Both the position numbers and the translations under genes were made by a program. The notes beneath the pieces are model-generated. The model was given only the letters and a program-made list of their open reading frames with translations. It was not told where the DNA came from and did not search any database. From contig CP141153.1 of NCBI GenBank assembly GCA_035233585.1, positions 23,465,001 to 23,529,000 of the forward strand: a DNA stretch of 64,000 bases, read 5' to 3'. Below are positions 1 to 11,556 of the stretch, in pieces (the first letter of the stretch is position 1; each line of letters begins with the position of its first letter). This DNA comes from Antiaris toxicaria. Lineage: Eukaryota > Streptophyta > Magnoliopsida > Rosales > Moraceae.

Positions 1-143
1 TGAGAGCAAAGACGATTTTGGATTCGTTTTGAAATCTGTCTTCAAAAACAATACAAATCAAACACAATTTCACACCGATTTTAAAATCGATTTCCTAAGA
101 AATCGTGAAATCAGTTTTGGAAATAAAACCAAACACCCTCTAA
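1..143. repeat. End of a MITE-like element (cut by window start)
   Basis: AT-rich sequence ending at about 143 in CCAAACACCCTC, followed by TAA. This resembles the terminal inverted repeat of short plant DNA elements whose ends read GAGGGTGTTTGG. Only one end is in the window, so the pairing repeat cannot be tested. The internal sequence differs from the MITE family seen at 9.6, 11.2, 12.0 and 19.9 kb. Confidence 0.4.
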
Positions 144-825
144 GAGTTCCCTTTTCAAATGGTTAGTGTGACGCGTTTTCCTTTTACAGGCGACGTTTTT
201 CAAAATTATTTTTTCACAACAGGACCTGTATTTTTATTTCTGAAGACGGTAAGGTCAGAATACATGGGCATGCTTGATATTTCCTTACAAGTTTGATGAA
301 CAGTCATTCAACGCCATCACAAAGTTTCGTAACGGTACAAAAAATTTTACATACATATCTCTATATATCCACAAACAAACACACAGATTTAACTGGGAAA
401 ATTATTGAGAAGCTATTACTCGGTCACTCGATTGAAATTGATGACAATTCAGCAAAAATAAGACAAGGTAACTTAACAGGAAAATAAACTGCATCCACAT
501 AATCAGGCTACTCAAAGCATAAGCAGCAAAAAACTATGGGGAAAACAGTCTACATGATTAATGTCACCGACCGATCACATGTCGGTCATCCAAACACCTA
601 AGTTTCCACCAGCAACATAGCCATGATGGTGAATAACTTACCACTACCTAAGTCATCCATTAGTCCCACCTAATAGTTTTTTGGCCTTAAATATCAAAAT
701 ACCAAAGGTCCTTTAGGTTCGTTCAAGGTGGTTTGGGTTGGCCACACAAAAAACCATGGGGAAGTTATGTACATAAAAGGAGTCTTTCATAAGTGTAAAT
801 ACACATGCCAAGAGAGACCACTGCC
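144..825. other. 3' flank of the AGO4-like gene
   Basis: This stretch lies downstream of the AGO4-like stop codon on the minus strand. It should contain the 3' UTR and polyadenylation site, but I could not fix the cleavage site. Short ORFs here, such as the one at 293-487, show no recognisable domain and I treat them as chance. Confidence 0.5.
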
Positions 826-3800
826 TCAGCAGAAGAACATAGAGTTTGACACATTGTCCTGCAACCTGGGGAGTTGTGGCACGGTGGGAACTCCAGCAGA
901 GGTCATCCCACCGTGGCTTGAGGACGTGTCAGAACTATCGTCAAACTTCATGAATTGTCCCACCTGGGAGGCTGCCAAGTGGGCATAGCAGATGGGAGCA
1001 ACTGCAAAAAGATAAGTAACAAATTCTCACCATAATTAGCTAAACTCAATTGTGAATTCAATGAAAAATAGTATCGACGCAAGTCAAAATAAATACTGAC
1101 CTACAGAGATGGCAGTTGTGCTTCTCTGGTAACTGCAACAATGACAAGTATAGTTTAGATGGTTATTGACTGTTTATACCATATTTTTTAGTAAGATATA
1201 AATATACAGTTTCATACAGTTTATATATGGTTTATGCAGTTTTGAAACCAATTAATATAAACATAAAGAGTAGAACGTGAACTTACACATAGGACAGAGA
1301 ATGAACAAGTTCCTGCAGATCGTCAGCTGAAAAACCAACCTCATCATACAGAACATGATAATGGGTAGGCCTCGTTGTCCCCTTTTAACAGAAAGAGACA
1401 AATAAAACAGACAAAAAGTCAGTCTTCTAAAAAAGAAAAGGCGAAAAATGAAAAGGCAGAGTCGGTAATACACATGCGGAATTTCAAAGACAAGGTTTCT
1501 AGAATCATATTTCTATTTTAACGTCGTAGACTCCGACTAAACGCATTGCGTTTGTATTGTATTTGAATGCAATTTGCATTTAGAGAAAAAGTATTTACAT
1601 TACATTTGAATGCAACGTGTGTTTTGATAAAAAGTATTTGAATTGTATTTAAATAATAAATATGTGATGTGATGGGTAAAAGTAGAGAGAAAAAAGGAAG
1701 AGAGAAAGAGAATATGTGATTTGATTAATAAAAATAATAGAAAAAGTAAAATAATAACTAGTGATTGTATTGGATTAAAAATGTGATTGATTCGCATTTG
1801 ATTGCAATACTTTTGCGTTTGGGTGAAAATTGCATTGCATTTACATGCAATACTGGAAACAAACGGCACGTTAATTTTTTCAAAAATGAAAAAAAAAAAA
1901 GTTAAATCAGTAGAGAGATCAATCAAGAGAATGAAAGTTCAAAATTATAGAAAGATTTTAACTTTTTATATTCTTGGGGATAAATTGCGGAGACAGATCA
2001 ACAGGTGAACCAAGAAATCCCGACTATGTCGGCACCCCTTTAGCAACCTCTTCACTTATCTATCCCACTAAATATTATTAAAAAGGAAAAGAAAGTTACA
2101 AAATAATTCAAAAAAAATCGTCCCACTAAATTTTAGAAAAGATTTTAACTTAATAACAAATAAAGGAATGGAATACTCACAATCATGCCAGCATGTGCAC
2201 AAAGGTAAAAGTCATTGTTTTTTGGATGACAAATTTTGTTGTCTATAACAGTGCCTGAGAAAAGAAAAAAAAATGGATGGGGGGTTATTTCTTTTTTATC
2301 ATACATGTGGTAATTTAAAGGAAAAAAAAAGAGACATTCATGATTTCAAATGAAGCTTTAGCCCCGTCTATTAGAAAAGGTAATAGTCCTACCGGGTGGA
2401 ACATTGTCAGGAGATGAATGCTGGAAGAACTTTGTATGGTGATTCTTTTGAGCTATGATCACCACAAACTTGGGGTTCCAGTTCTCATCGAGGCACTTGC
2501 ACGCCTAAAAGAAATTTAGAAGTTAATATCATTCCCAAATAAAAGCACAGAAGTCAAAAGGTAACGAGCGCTCAAGACCTCAATGATTTGATCCAGCTCA
2601 ATGTTCAAAACTTGGTTGAACTGCGACTCACTCACTCCATCCCTAGATTTGTTTGGCAAAACAGTCAATAATAGGGAAATTGCAGAAGCTGAAAGCTATA
2701 GTTAAAATGTAGATTAAAAGACTTCCGCATATAGATCATAAGGCAAACAGAAAAATGCAGCATATAGCACAATTATGTCATAGATTATGCAATACAATAT
2801 CATTGCAAATTGTTAGCATAAGAACCCATGTTAACAAAGTGTAGGTCAAACTCCACATCTGTTAAGAGCATGTGAAAGTAATAGTTGACCTACAGCAGCA
2901 AATACCATGGGGTTTAGACGGAAGAAAAACATTTGTTTTCAGGCAAAAAAATAACATTAAGGTCCTGTGTTTCAAACACCACGAAACTAGATGATGATTA
3001 TAACAATTATGCTCTAATTAATTACTTAAACAGATACCTGAAGATGATGATCTGATCAGGTTTCCTTTTTCCTGAGCTGGTATAAAACTCCAGTAAAAGC
3101 TCCCTGAAATCAAATGAACAAACATTGGCAGTCAAAAAAAATATATATATATATACACACAACAGGAATTAAAGAGCTAAAACCATTATCAAAGTCAAGG
3201 AATGTTACTTTTACAAGGACTAAATATTTTTTTTTAAAAAATCATGTTCATTATATTCTTATTAAAAGCAAAAACAAATTGCTATCAAAGAATATGGGAG
3301 GAAACAATGGCAAGACCAAGTTCATATCCAACGCATTTAATGTATACACCCCACATTAGCACTTCCATCCTCAGTTTAACAAGAATAGCAATTATGCATA
3401 AACTGATTGTTATTTCAAACATTCATGATACACATCCTACCTCATGATACCTTCATCCTCAGTGTCGGATACTCGCTTATAAAGTGAGTCAATCATTTCC
3501 ACCTTTGGTGACTGTGTTCGAACAGTCGCCCTATATCGAGAAATCAACGGCCATTCCCTAGAGCTAACCACCTATTATTTGAACCTCAAGTATTAACACA
3601 TTATAGATAACAAATTAAAAATTAACTACACCCTTAAATATTTAAAGTCAAAAAACAAAGCCTCTGCTGTTTTTTAAAATCTCGGACCTATTCTAACATG
3701 GAATAAAAAAAGAACATCATTCAGAATTTTTAATTATCTTTTCTACAAACTCCTTGTGGCAGTAAAATGACCTATTCTAATATGCATTTAAATCATTCGG

Positions 3801-6800
3801 AATTTTTAAATTTCTTTCCTACTAATGCATGCATTACACAGCACACCTGGGAGTCCGCTAGAAAATTAATGCAATATGTACATAATTGTTTATGAGCGGA
3901 GTCAGGGATATCAATTCGAAAACAATTTCCCATTTAATCACCGAAATCTCAAGTATCTGACTTAATGAACGGATATATGTGCGAAATTAAAATTCCGAGA
4001 CACTTTTGTCAAACATCACGTGATTGTCATAATGTATAAGAAATAATAGATGATTCCCCACTTTAGCTTCAAATAGAAATTATTCATTTAAGGTAACGAT
4101 CATCAAGTTACCGCAGCAATTGATGGTATGTCAGACTGTCCAGGAGAGCCATGCGAGACATCCATTCCCAGGATGATTGTTGGAACTTTGGAAACCAGAG
4201 GGATCGAAGCAGAACGTTCAATAACTAGCATTGAATTTAACCCCCCAAGCTGCAAATTTCAACATTTAAGAGCGTAAGCAAACAAGATAACTAAACTAAA
4301 AGGTTGATCAAGGACTGAAGATATTCACATACAGTAGCCAGTACCTTTGCATTGATCTTTAAAATAACATTTGTTAGGTATTGGTCATTGATCCTTGTAG
4401 GAGCAATGCACTGGGTCACAATTCCAATTTCAGAAAGATTCTTCCGTTTCCATGGGCCTGGGATATTAGAAAGAAATCAATCCTAAGAGAAATTGCTAAT
4501 CAAAAACAAAAAGGGCCCAAAGAATAGAATCTCAGCAACAAATATGCGAACAAACGAGTAAAATTAAAAATAATAGTAATTTAATATAAAGGACGATTAA
4601 CTCTACCATAAAGATCACAGTTTTTCCTCTCAGCAAGCAAACAAAGGAGGAACTCTGGTTGCCCAGGCAACTTATTCTTTATTTCCTCAAACATTTTCTC
4701 CACTCGAACCAAGGGTGGAGCACGTCTAAGGTTTCCAGGCTCTTCAAAGACATCAAAAGGATCCTTCATGAGCTGTCAAAAAATGAAATCAACTATCATC
4801 AATTACCTGATTATCTGTGGCTGCAGAAATAATAGAAAACCATTACTTACAACACCCTTCATCTCTCCGCATTTGATGAGACTGCTGACGAGGGTTCTTA
4901 CATCACAACGTGCATTGAAGTTCACTACAGCCCACCTTTCTATCTTAGTCGGTTGCACGAGTTTCTGCACAAGCATTTGGAATTTATCAACCATCCCAAG
5001 CTAATATATATATATAAAAACAAAAAACAAAAACAAAAACAAAAGCAAAAAAACAAAAACAAAAACAAAAACAAAAACAAAAACAAAAACAGAATCAGAT
5101 TAAAATAAGTGGGGCCTGAAGAAATCACCTTATTGTTGAAATTCCATTTACCATTTCGGGGGAAAAAATCCTCCCCGTTGCCCGCTTTTAGCTGTTCAGA
5201 GAAAGCAGCAATCAATGAAAAGAAACATCACAAGCCAATTCACAAATATACAGATAATGAGCAATGAATAAGAATCACATTACCAAATAGGTATCACGTC
5301 ACAACTAAATAGTAGTACCTTAGGAGCAGGAAGAACCCGGCCTTCAACCTGAGTGAAATTGGGATTGATTGCAATTCCAGAAGCACGTAACATTGGTTCA
5401 GCATCATAGTTGTTACGCTTCAAAGCCTGCATCCAAATTCAAAAAACTTTGAGAAAAATACATATATTAAAAGTGATTAAAGTTTAAGAAACAATACTCA
5501 CATTGGACAAGACAGTCATCCGCTCATGTGGCTTCTGCCTAGATTTTTCCACCAGGGAAGATCTTTGGAATGTTGACAGTGCTTTTGTATAGCGTTGCAA
5601 GGAGACCAAGGAGCAGAGCTAGAGGAAAAAAAAAAAGGGAAAACACAATCATTGTCTAAACACTAACAAGCATATTTGCTTCATTCAACTATATAATACA
5701 ACAAATAAATCAAGCTACCTCAAGCGGGATAAAGGTTGGCCTCTTTGGCTTTCCAACATTGATGCATGGCAGATTTTCAGAGTATTGCAAATTCATCTTC
5801 CGATGATTGACAAAATAGTCATAAACAGTCACTTCCAAGGGTTCAGAATCATCCCCACCACCTCTCTGCTTCAATGTGAACCTGATCACAAGTATGCACA
5901 ATTATTATCAAACAAAATAATGAAAACCAAAAGAAAACGACCAACAAACTACATTACAAAATAAGGTGAACAAAAAAAGAAGTACTAGCTACAGGAAGGA
6001 AAAGATGCCATCGTAATGTGAGAAGTGGAAAAAGAAAATACGTCTGTTCTCTGCACGGCTTATCACTCAATCCTGTTATCTTGTATTCAGCATTGGAGGG
6101 ACTAACTTTAATCCTCAAATTCTTGAGAGAGCGTTTAGCCTGTAAAAAAAGTAAATGTCAGAGCAAATGAGCACATGCATAGTTAATGAACAAATGTTAA
6201 TTACCTTGCTCCAGTCTAGCGAAAACGGATCAGCCACACCTTGGTTGGCAATTAAAAAGTCCACAACAGGGCCGGGTTGTATAATCATGGTAGTCGATAC
6301 ATCTGGAAAAAAGAGAGAATTTATAATGAAGATAACAGAAAGCTTAAGAAAACAAAGAAGAACAAAGAAAAGCAATTTACCAATATTCAACGACAGTCCT
6401 TCCTGGGCTGCCCTGAAACTTGAATGGAATCCTCTGCAGCCAAGAACTCCACCTCCAACGTCTACGAAATTCTTCGGATCATTATGAAAGAAGGATTGGC
6501 GAACAAGTAGGCATCCCCTGCAATAATCAACTTGTAATTAGCAATGATCACCATTCATGGATGCAGCCAAATTCAACATTTAAGAACAGGAAAAAAGATA
6601 CATAAACTGAATTGATGCGAAAGGATAAAACACAATTCACTCACTGCTTGGATGCATGTTGCCTTAATATGATATCCAGCACTCTTAAGGCCTCTTGGGA
6701 ATTCTCAGATTCTTGACCACGCAGGGCATTTGCAATTGCTTGCATGGGAATTTTTGCAGCAAAGCTAATTTCCACTTTAAACGTTTTCGACAGATACTGT

Positions 6801-7540
6801 CGGCGCATTCTCTTTCGGTCATTCTCAGATGGACTACCATGACCATCAGGGCTACGGTTTCCATTGCTCCTAAACCAAAAAAAGTTCAAGAGAACATTAA
6901 TACATAGGAAAAAGGAAAAACTAACCAAACCATATAAGGCAACAAATCATTCAATACACCCAGCACATTCACCTTTCCACTGAAACATCCTCAAGCACAA
7001 CAGTGAATTCGAGCTTGTTTCGGGGAAGAGGACCAACAGTAAATAAACTCTTCTCGCCATCATAGGCAAAGTCCTTATCAGCCAAGTCACTGTGGTACGT
7101 TTCATGGACCTTATCAATCACTTTCCGTCCAGCACCCTTGCCCTCAACAGGACGGCCATCTTCATAGGAGACAGAAACCTTTTTCATACAGAAAAATAAA
7201 CAAATAAGTTTCAAAATGTCAACAAATATATAACCAGTACAACGCAAAAGAAAGAACACAGGAATTTCATGTAAAGCATAAGCAAGCATACACTATAGTG
7301 GTAGAAGTGACCATCAACATTAGACACTTTAACTCTGAAGTGGTTTGTCAGCAGAGCAATCTTTTGGCCTTTAGTTCCAAGGTTGCGCCTAGCCATTGGA
7401 ACACGCACAACTTTCTTCTTAACAGGCTCAACAGGAGTCTGTTCAGATCCCGCTTGTATCGGAACAACATTTGGTGGAACAGGAGGGGGAGGTGGCAAAG
7501 CCTCCTCTGTCCCATTTCCTTCTAGCTCAGAACCACCCAT
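826..7540 (-). CDS. AGO4: ARGONAUTE4-clade protein, 22 coding exons, 914 aa
   Basis: Exons: 7540-7292, 7178-6973, 6869-6645, 6517-6381, 6302-6205, 6139-6042, 5881-5719, 5618-5502, 5426-5319, 5191-5129, 4964-4851, 4772-4607, 4457-4345, 4249-4112, 3571-3441, 3103-3038, 2642-2579, 2504-2393, 2254-2181, 1381-1287, 1132-1101, 1001-826. All introns are GT-AG and the 2745 nt join in frame to a TGA. The start was chosen because the acidic, proline-rich N-terminus (EALPPPPP) opens there, 3 nt inside an exon. Rough domains: N-terminal 50-170, PAZ 260-400, MID 430-590, PIWI 600-890. Slicer residues D649 (GMDVSHG), E690, D732 (FRDGVSES) and H864 (CYAHL) are present, and the protein ends in NSMFFC. Known for the clade: nuclear effector binding 24-nt siRNAs in RNA-directed DNA methylation. 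Length matches Arabidopsis AGO4 (924 aa). AGO8/AGO9 are close relatives, so the paralogue assignment is less sure than the clade. Confidence 0.96.
1537..1873 (+). repeat. Divergent MITE-family copy in AGO4 intron 20
   Basis: This AT-rich block lies in the largest coding-region intron (1382-2180) of the AGO4-like gene. It shares the word order GCGTTTG / TATTTGAATG / GTGTGTTT / AAAAGTATTTGAAT / GATGTGAT with the copies at 9608, 11234, 11985 and 19873. It reads in the plus direction, antisense to the gene. The outer ends are worn, so limits are approximate. Flanking TAA at 1534 and TTA near 1870 fit a 3-bp target duplication but are weak evidence in AT-rich DNA. Confidence 0.6.
5019..5091. repeat. 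Simple repeat (AAAAAC)n in AGO4 intron 11
   Basis: About 70 bp of imperfect 6-bp AAAAAC units lies between coding exons 10 and 11 of the minus-strand gene, just upstream of an acceptor choice at 5000 or 4964. On the transcript it reads as a U/G-rich tract and could act as a polypyrimidine-like stretch. That role is inference. Confidence 0.9.
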
Positions 7541-8053
7541 CTCCTACAAAGAATACAGAAAGATTAATAATGCAAAAGAAGACTCAGCAAAAACCAAAAA
7601 CTTTCATGAGTCATGACCAATCACGAAAAAAAAAAAAAGACACTTAAATGCTTGATGCATGCAATCTTAGCAGAATAAAAGGAAATAACATGAAGAATGG
7701 CACGCAACACCCGAAATGCTTGTTGCAAATGAAACCATAGAAGCATAAGAAACAGAAAAGACAATTCTAGCGAGGCAAGTTACTTAATAAAAACAGGGTC
7801 ATAATAGGCCATGCGATATTAAAAAAACAAAAAAACAAAAAAGACCATTTTCCTGATTTGACAACATTCTTGTAGTAAGATCATCAAAAAACTTGGTGTG
7901 AGACTGAGAAAAGTAAGATAGGAAAACAAAGAACAAAAGCCAAAGAAAACTCAAACTTCACAATACAAACCCATAAAAATAAATTTATTCAAGGAATTGT
8001 CAGGTTCAGTTTTAGAGTCCGATTTTAGTTTTCAAAAGAACATTCAACACACA

Positions 8054-8375
8054 TGCAAAAACCAAAACCCACCAAATATGGTAGTCATTGCTGAGTTCTA
8101 GATTACCATTTTTAGTTTCTCCACCATCAAACTTGGAGAAAGAAGCGTACAAAATACAGAATACGAAACAAAAACCAAAATTTTACAGAAGAATAAGACA
8201 CAACAGACATAGGCAAAAACCAAAACCCACCAAACATGGTAGCCATTGATCAGCTCTAGATTACCATTTTTTAGTTTTTCCACCATTAAACTTGAAGAAA
8301 GAAGCATACAAAATACATAATCTGAAACAAAAACCAAATTTTTACAGAAGAATGCTGAAGAAAAGACACAACAGA
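8054..8375. repeat. Tandem duplication of ~158 bp in the AGO4 leader intron
   Basis: The segment beginning near 8054 (GCAAAAACCAAAACCCACC) recurs from 8212 with a constant offset of about 158 bp. The later words CTAGATTACCATTTTTAG, AAAGAAGC-TACAAAATAC and TTTTACAGAAGAAT are in the same order in both. The copies differ by scattered substitutions and small indels. This repeat explains the repeated peptide in the open frame at 8098-8490. Confidence 0.88.
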
Positions 8376-9019
8376 AGAAAAAAACATAATAAAAAAAATC
8401 ACTTTTTATCCACATGCAAACACGAGGGAAAAACAAAAAACAAAAAATTTCACCAAAATAAAAACCAAATCCGCTTAAGAAAAAACTCACAAACTCATAA
8501 ATAGAACAAATTCAAAATTACCATCGATTTACCCAGAATAAAAAAAATAACAAAAAAGCACATTTCTTACCAAAAAATGTGAGAACAGAGAAAAATGTCC
8601 TTCAAATCTGCAAAAAAAAAAAAGTAACAAATTAGAAGAAAAACTCCCAATCGAAAAAATAAAATAAAAATAAAGAACAAACAATGTTGGGTTTACCAGA
8701 CACAAAACAGAAGAAACCTGGTCAAATCTAAAAGGCAAAAACCCAAATTACACAAAAATAAACCGAAACAGCAAAAACAAAATAATATAAAATTAAATTA
8801 AACAAAAGAAGACAAAAATCCGAAGGGAATATTCGTAAAGGAAAAAAACAAAGAATCACTGAAGACACTTCACAAGGCGAACGAAAAAATAATAATAATT
8901 TAAAAAAAATCTTCAAAAAAAAAGGAACAAAAATAAAATACAACGGCATTGAAGAAGTTGAACATGAAAAACACAGAAACGAACCCTGAAAATGCAGTTA
9001 CCTGAGAATCGAATTGAAG

Positions 9020-9036
9020 AAACCCTAAAAACCCTA
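9020..9036 (+). promoter_or_regulatory. Two telo-box motifs in the AGO4 leader exon
   Basis: AAACCCTA occurs at 9020-9027 and again at 9029-9036, inside the inferred 5' UTR exon (AGGGTTT on the transcript strand). Telo-boxes near the transcription start are known in plant genes expressed in dividing cells and are bound by Myb-type telobox factors. Function here is inferred from the motif and its position. Confidence 0.6.
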
Positions 9037-9080
9037 GAAAGACGACACTTTCTCTCTCTAAAATTTCTCCCTCAAGAATG

Positions 9081-9600
9081 CGAAATGAGAGTGACCTTAA
9101 TCGGTGGTGTCGTACTAAGTAGGGGTGGGAGTGGCAGCTCCGCGGGAGCACGGCAATAAATTTGTTCGGTCAGCACCCAAGCGCAGCTACCGTGAGCAGT
9201 TATCTCTGCGGTTCCCCCACGCTGCGGTTCGTAAAGTGGTGTTGACGATGACGATGTACGGTCGAGATTGGCGCTTGTCCGAGCCATTAACTGTAGGTTT
9301 TTGTTAATGTGGGACCCACCGGCATCCGTCACGGCAACCGAAGCGCACGCTCTCGTGTCGTTTCGACCGGAGTGGGGGGATTATGTCAACCCTCGGGTGA
9401 CTCGTGCGTTCCCTCGAATTTCTACTATTTGACTATTTTGACACTGGGGAAATTGTTGCATGGGCGGGAAAGGTGGGGACAGTTTCGTCATTTCGTGGAC
9501 GTTGGGCCCACGCTTGTGGGGTCTTCATGTGTTTTTCGAAATGCTTATCTGCTACTGGATAGAAAAAAGGGTTATTTGCACAAATTGGTCCCGAAATTAT
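9081..9600 (-). promoter_or_regulatory. Putative AGO4 promoter with two site II / TCP-type motifs
   Basis: This is the least AT-rich flank in the area, directly upstream of the inferred first exon. GTGGGACCCAC at 9309-9319 is palindromic and fits the class I TCP site GTGGGNCC. TGGGCCCAC at 9503-9511 fits both a site II element (TGGGCY) and a TCP site. I saw no clear TATA box close to 9080. Short ORFs on both strands (for example 9125-9307, 9309-9641 and 9072-9332) have no family resemblance. Confidence 0.5.
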
Positions 9601-9607
9601 ACACGTT

Positions 9608-9935
9608 GTTTAGGGTGTTTGGTAAACGTATTGTATTTTGATTATATTTAAAGGAAATTTATTTTTTGAATATTATGTTTGGTTAAAAAGTATTTGTTTT
9701 ATATTTGAATGAAATGTGTGTTTGGATGAAAAGTATTTTAAAATTGAAAAGTTGATGTGATTGATAAAAATAGAGATAAATAGTGAAATTGAAAAATTGA
9801 TGTGATTGTTTTAAAAATGTTTTGAATAATTATTGTTTTCGTAGCACTGTTGCAAAATTTATGTTTGATGTAAAATTATATTGTATTTGAATAAAATTAA
9901 AATTGAATATTTTCTCCAAATGCCCCGTTAAGTTA
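9608..9935 (+). repeat. MITE-family copy (Tourist/Harbinger-like)
   Basis: Starts GGGTGTTTGGTAAACG and ends CTCCAAATGCCCC. The ends are imperfect inverted repeats of GGGGCGTTTGG and are flanked by TTA on both sides (one extra base at the right). The internal order of words matches the other copies (AAAGTATTTG, TATTTGAATGAAATGTGTGTTTGGATG, GTTGATGTGATTG, TTTTCGTAGCACTGTTG). It has no coding capacity. The TTA/TAA duplication suggests a PIF/Harbinger-mobilised MITE, which is an inference. Confidence 0.75.
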
Positions 9936-11230
9936 TTCTATAAATTTTAATTTTACACATTATATTATTTTTAAACTTTTCTACTATTATAAAAAAAAAA
10001 CTTTTATACTGGTATTATGTCAAAAAAAAAAAAAGGAAATTAAGCACATTTAGACTGCATGAACTTTAGAGGTGATTAGAAAGCATTTTAAAGACACATT
10101 TTAGATTTTTTTTAGTATTTTTTTCTACCTCACAATCATTTTTTACTATTTATATCTCTAAAACTCTACATTAAGCTTAAACTTTAAAAGTTAATAACTT
10201 TTTGTATATAAGTTTAAATAAGATGATTTTTTTTAAATTGTATAGAATTTCAAAAAAAACGAGACAAGATCCATATTGATAATTATTTTCCGAATAAATT
10301 TTTAAAATTATCCATTTTTTCACTCTAAACATTTTTTTTCCAAACACATTTTTCAAAACTCACTTTTCTACAATCCCAAAAGCACATCTCTGGTATGGAA
10401 TCAAATATCTCATACAGGCCCTTAATTAAAACTAAAATCATAATTAAATATTTTTAAGAAGAAACTGTACCTATAAAATAGTTGTATGATATTATATATC
10501 TTTAATTTAATTAAAGTTTATTTTTAAAATATCTTTCTAAACACATTTTTCTGAAACTCACTTTTCTCCAAAATCCAAAATACATGTCTTGAACCTCCCC
10601 AAATGGACATAAATTAAAACTAAAATCGTTATTAAATATTTTTAGGAAGAAATTGTATCTGTAAAATAGCTACATGACATCATATATCTTTAATTGAGAT
10701 ACAGTTTACTTTTAAAATATTTGTGCTTAAACTACAATTATTTCTATTTAATTACAACTTTTACTTATAAAATAAAACTCATATTATCATAAAGTGTGTA
10801 ATTTCTGTCTTATTTTAATAAAATTTGATATAAGAACCGCTATCATAATAATTGAAAAGTTTTGAAAGTTTGATACATAAAATCAAAATTCACAAACTAA
10901 TATGAGACATTATAATACAACAGCTATTCATAAAATTAACCTTAAAAATAAAAAAATTTTATCAACAAATATGAGTTTTTTTCTTTTAAGTTTTTTTATT
11001 AGAGTAAAAATAAATTGTTAAATTTTACACACCAATTTTATTAATAAATTTGTTTATTGGAAAAAAAAAAGGGAAAATGATTATAGACTTCATATAATAC
11101 TTGTTATTGAAAATTTGACTAGTTAGTGGTCGTAGTCATAAACTAATGATAATTACACACTTGACTCCATTAAAAAATAAAGAGTTTAAATCCTTTACCC
11201 TCAATGTTTAAAAAATAAAATAAAAAAATT
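9936..11230. other. AT-rich intergenic DNA, no gene seen
   Basis: Very AT-rich sequence with homopolymer runs. No open frame with a recognisable domain was found on either strand. The only structure I see is the tandem duplication at 10330-10735, listed separately. It is probably old, decayed repeat DNA. Confidence 0.6.
10330..10735. repeat. Two diverged direct repeats of ~200 bp
   Basis: The order TTCCAAACACATTTTTC, AACTCACTTTTCT, TTAATTAAAACTAAAATC, ATTAAATATTTTTA-GAAGAAA, TCTTTAATT and TTTAAAATATCT-T occurs from about 10330 and again from about 10530, with many substitutions. It reads as an ancient tandem duplication or two adjacent copies of one repeat. Confidence 0.7.
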
Positions 11231-11233
11231 AAT

Positions 11234-11556
11234 TGCGTTTGGTAAACGCATTGCATTTTCATTGCGTTTGAATATAATTCTTTTTTTAGTGTTGTATTTG
11301 GTTGAAAAGTATTTGTTTTGTATTTGAATAAAATATGTGTTTGAATGAAAAGTATTTTAGCATTAAAAAGTTGATATGATTGGTAACAGTAGAGATAAAT
11401 AGTTAGGGTTAAAAAGTTGATGTGATTGTTTTAAAAAATTTTAAATAATAATTATTTTCGTAACACTGTTAAAAATAATTGTATTTAAATGTAAAACTTT
11501 GTATCTGGTATAAAATTAGTTTTCATAACGTCAAAAAATATTTACCAAACGTTCTC
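11234..11556 (+). repeat. MITE-family copy with TAA flanks
   Basis: Begins TTGCGTTTGGTAAACGC and ends TTTACCAAACGTTCTC. The ends pair as an inverted repeat built on CGTTTGGTAAA. TAA directly precedes the left end and directly follows the right end, fitting a 3-bp target duplication. The interior is collinear with the copies at 9608 and 19873. Confidence 0.8.

Larger units (their letters stand above)
7541..9080 (-). other. AGO4-like 5' UTR: non-coding exon 1 and leader intron
   Basis: Reading on the minus strand, an exon ending CAG at 9002 is followed by GTAAC, a good donor. A TTTGTAG acceptor ends at 7544, leaving only GAG before the ATG at 7540. This gives a leader intron of about 1457 bp (9001-7544). 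Exon 1 probably runs from about 9080, where the transcript strand is CT-rich, to 9002, but the transcription start is not proven. The intron is rich in A on the plus strand (T on the transcript). It contains no convincing protein, although several long open frames exist in it because of the T-rich composition. Confidence 0.75.

Noticed and set aside
728..988. Plus-strand frame of 86 codons
   Set aside because: It overlaps the last AGO4 coding exon on the opposite strand and is its antisense shadow.
8098..8490. 130-codon minus-strand open frame rich in F, C and V
   Set aside because: It lies in the AGO4 leader intron, is T-rich on that strand and contains the ~158-bp tandem duplication; no domain is recognisable.
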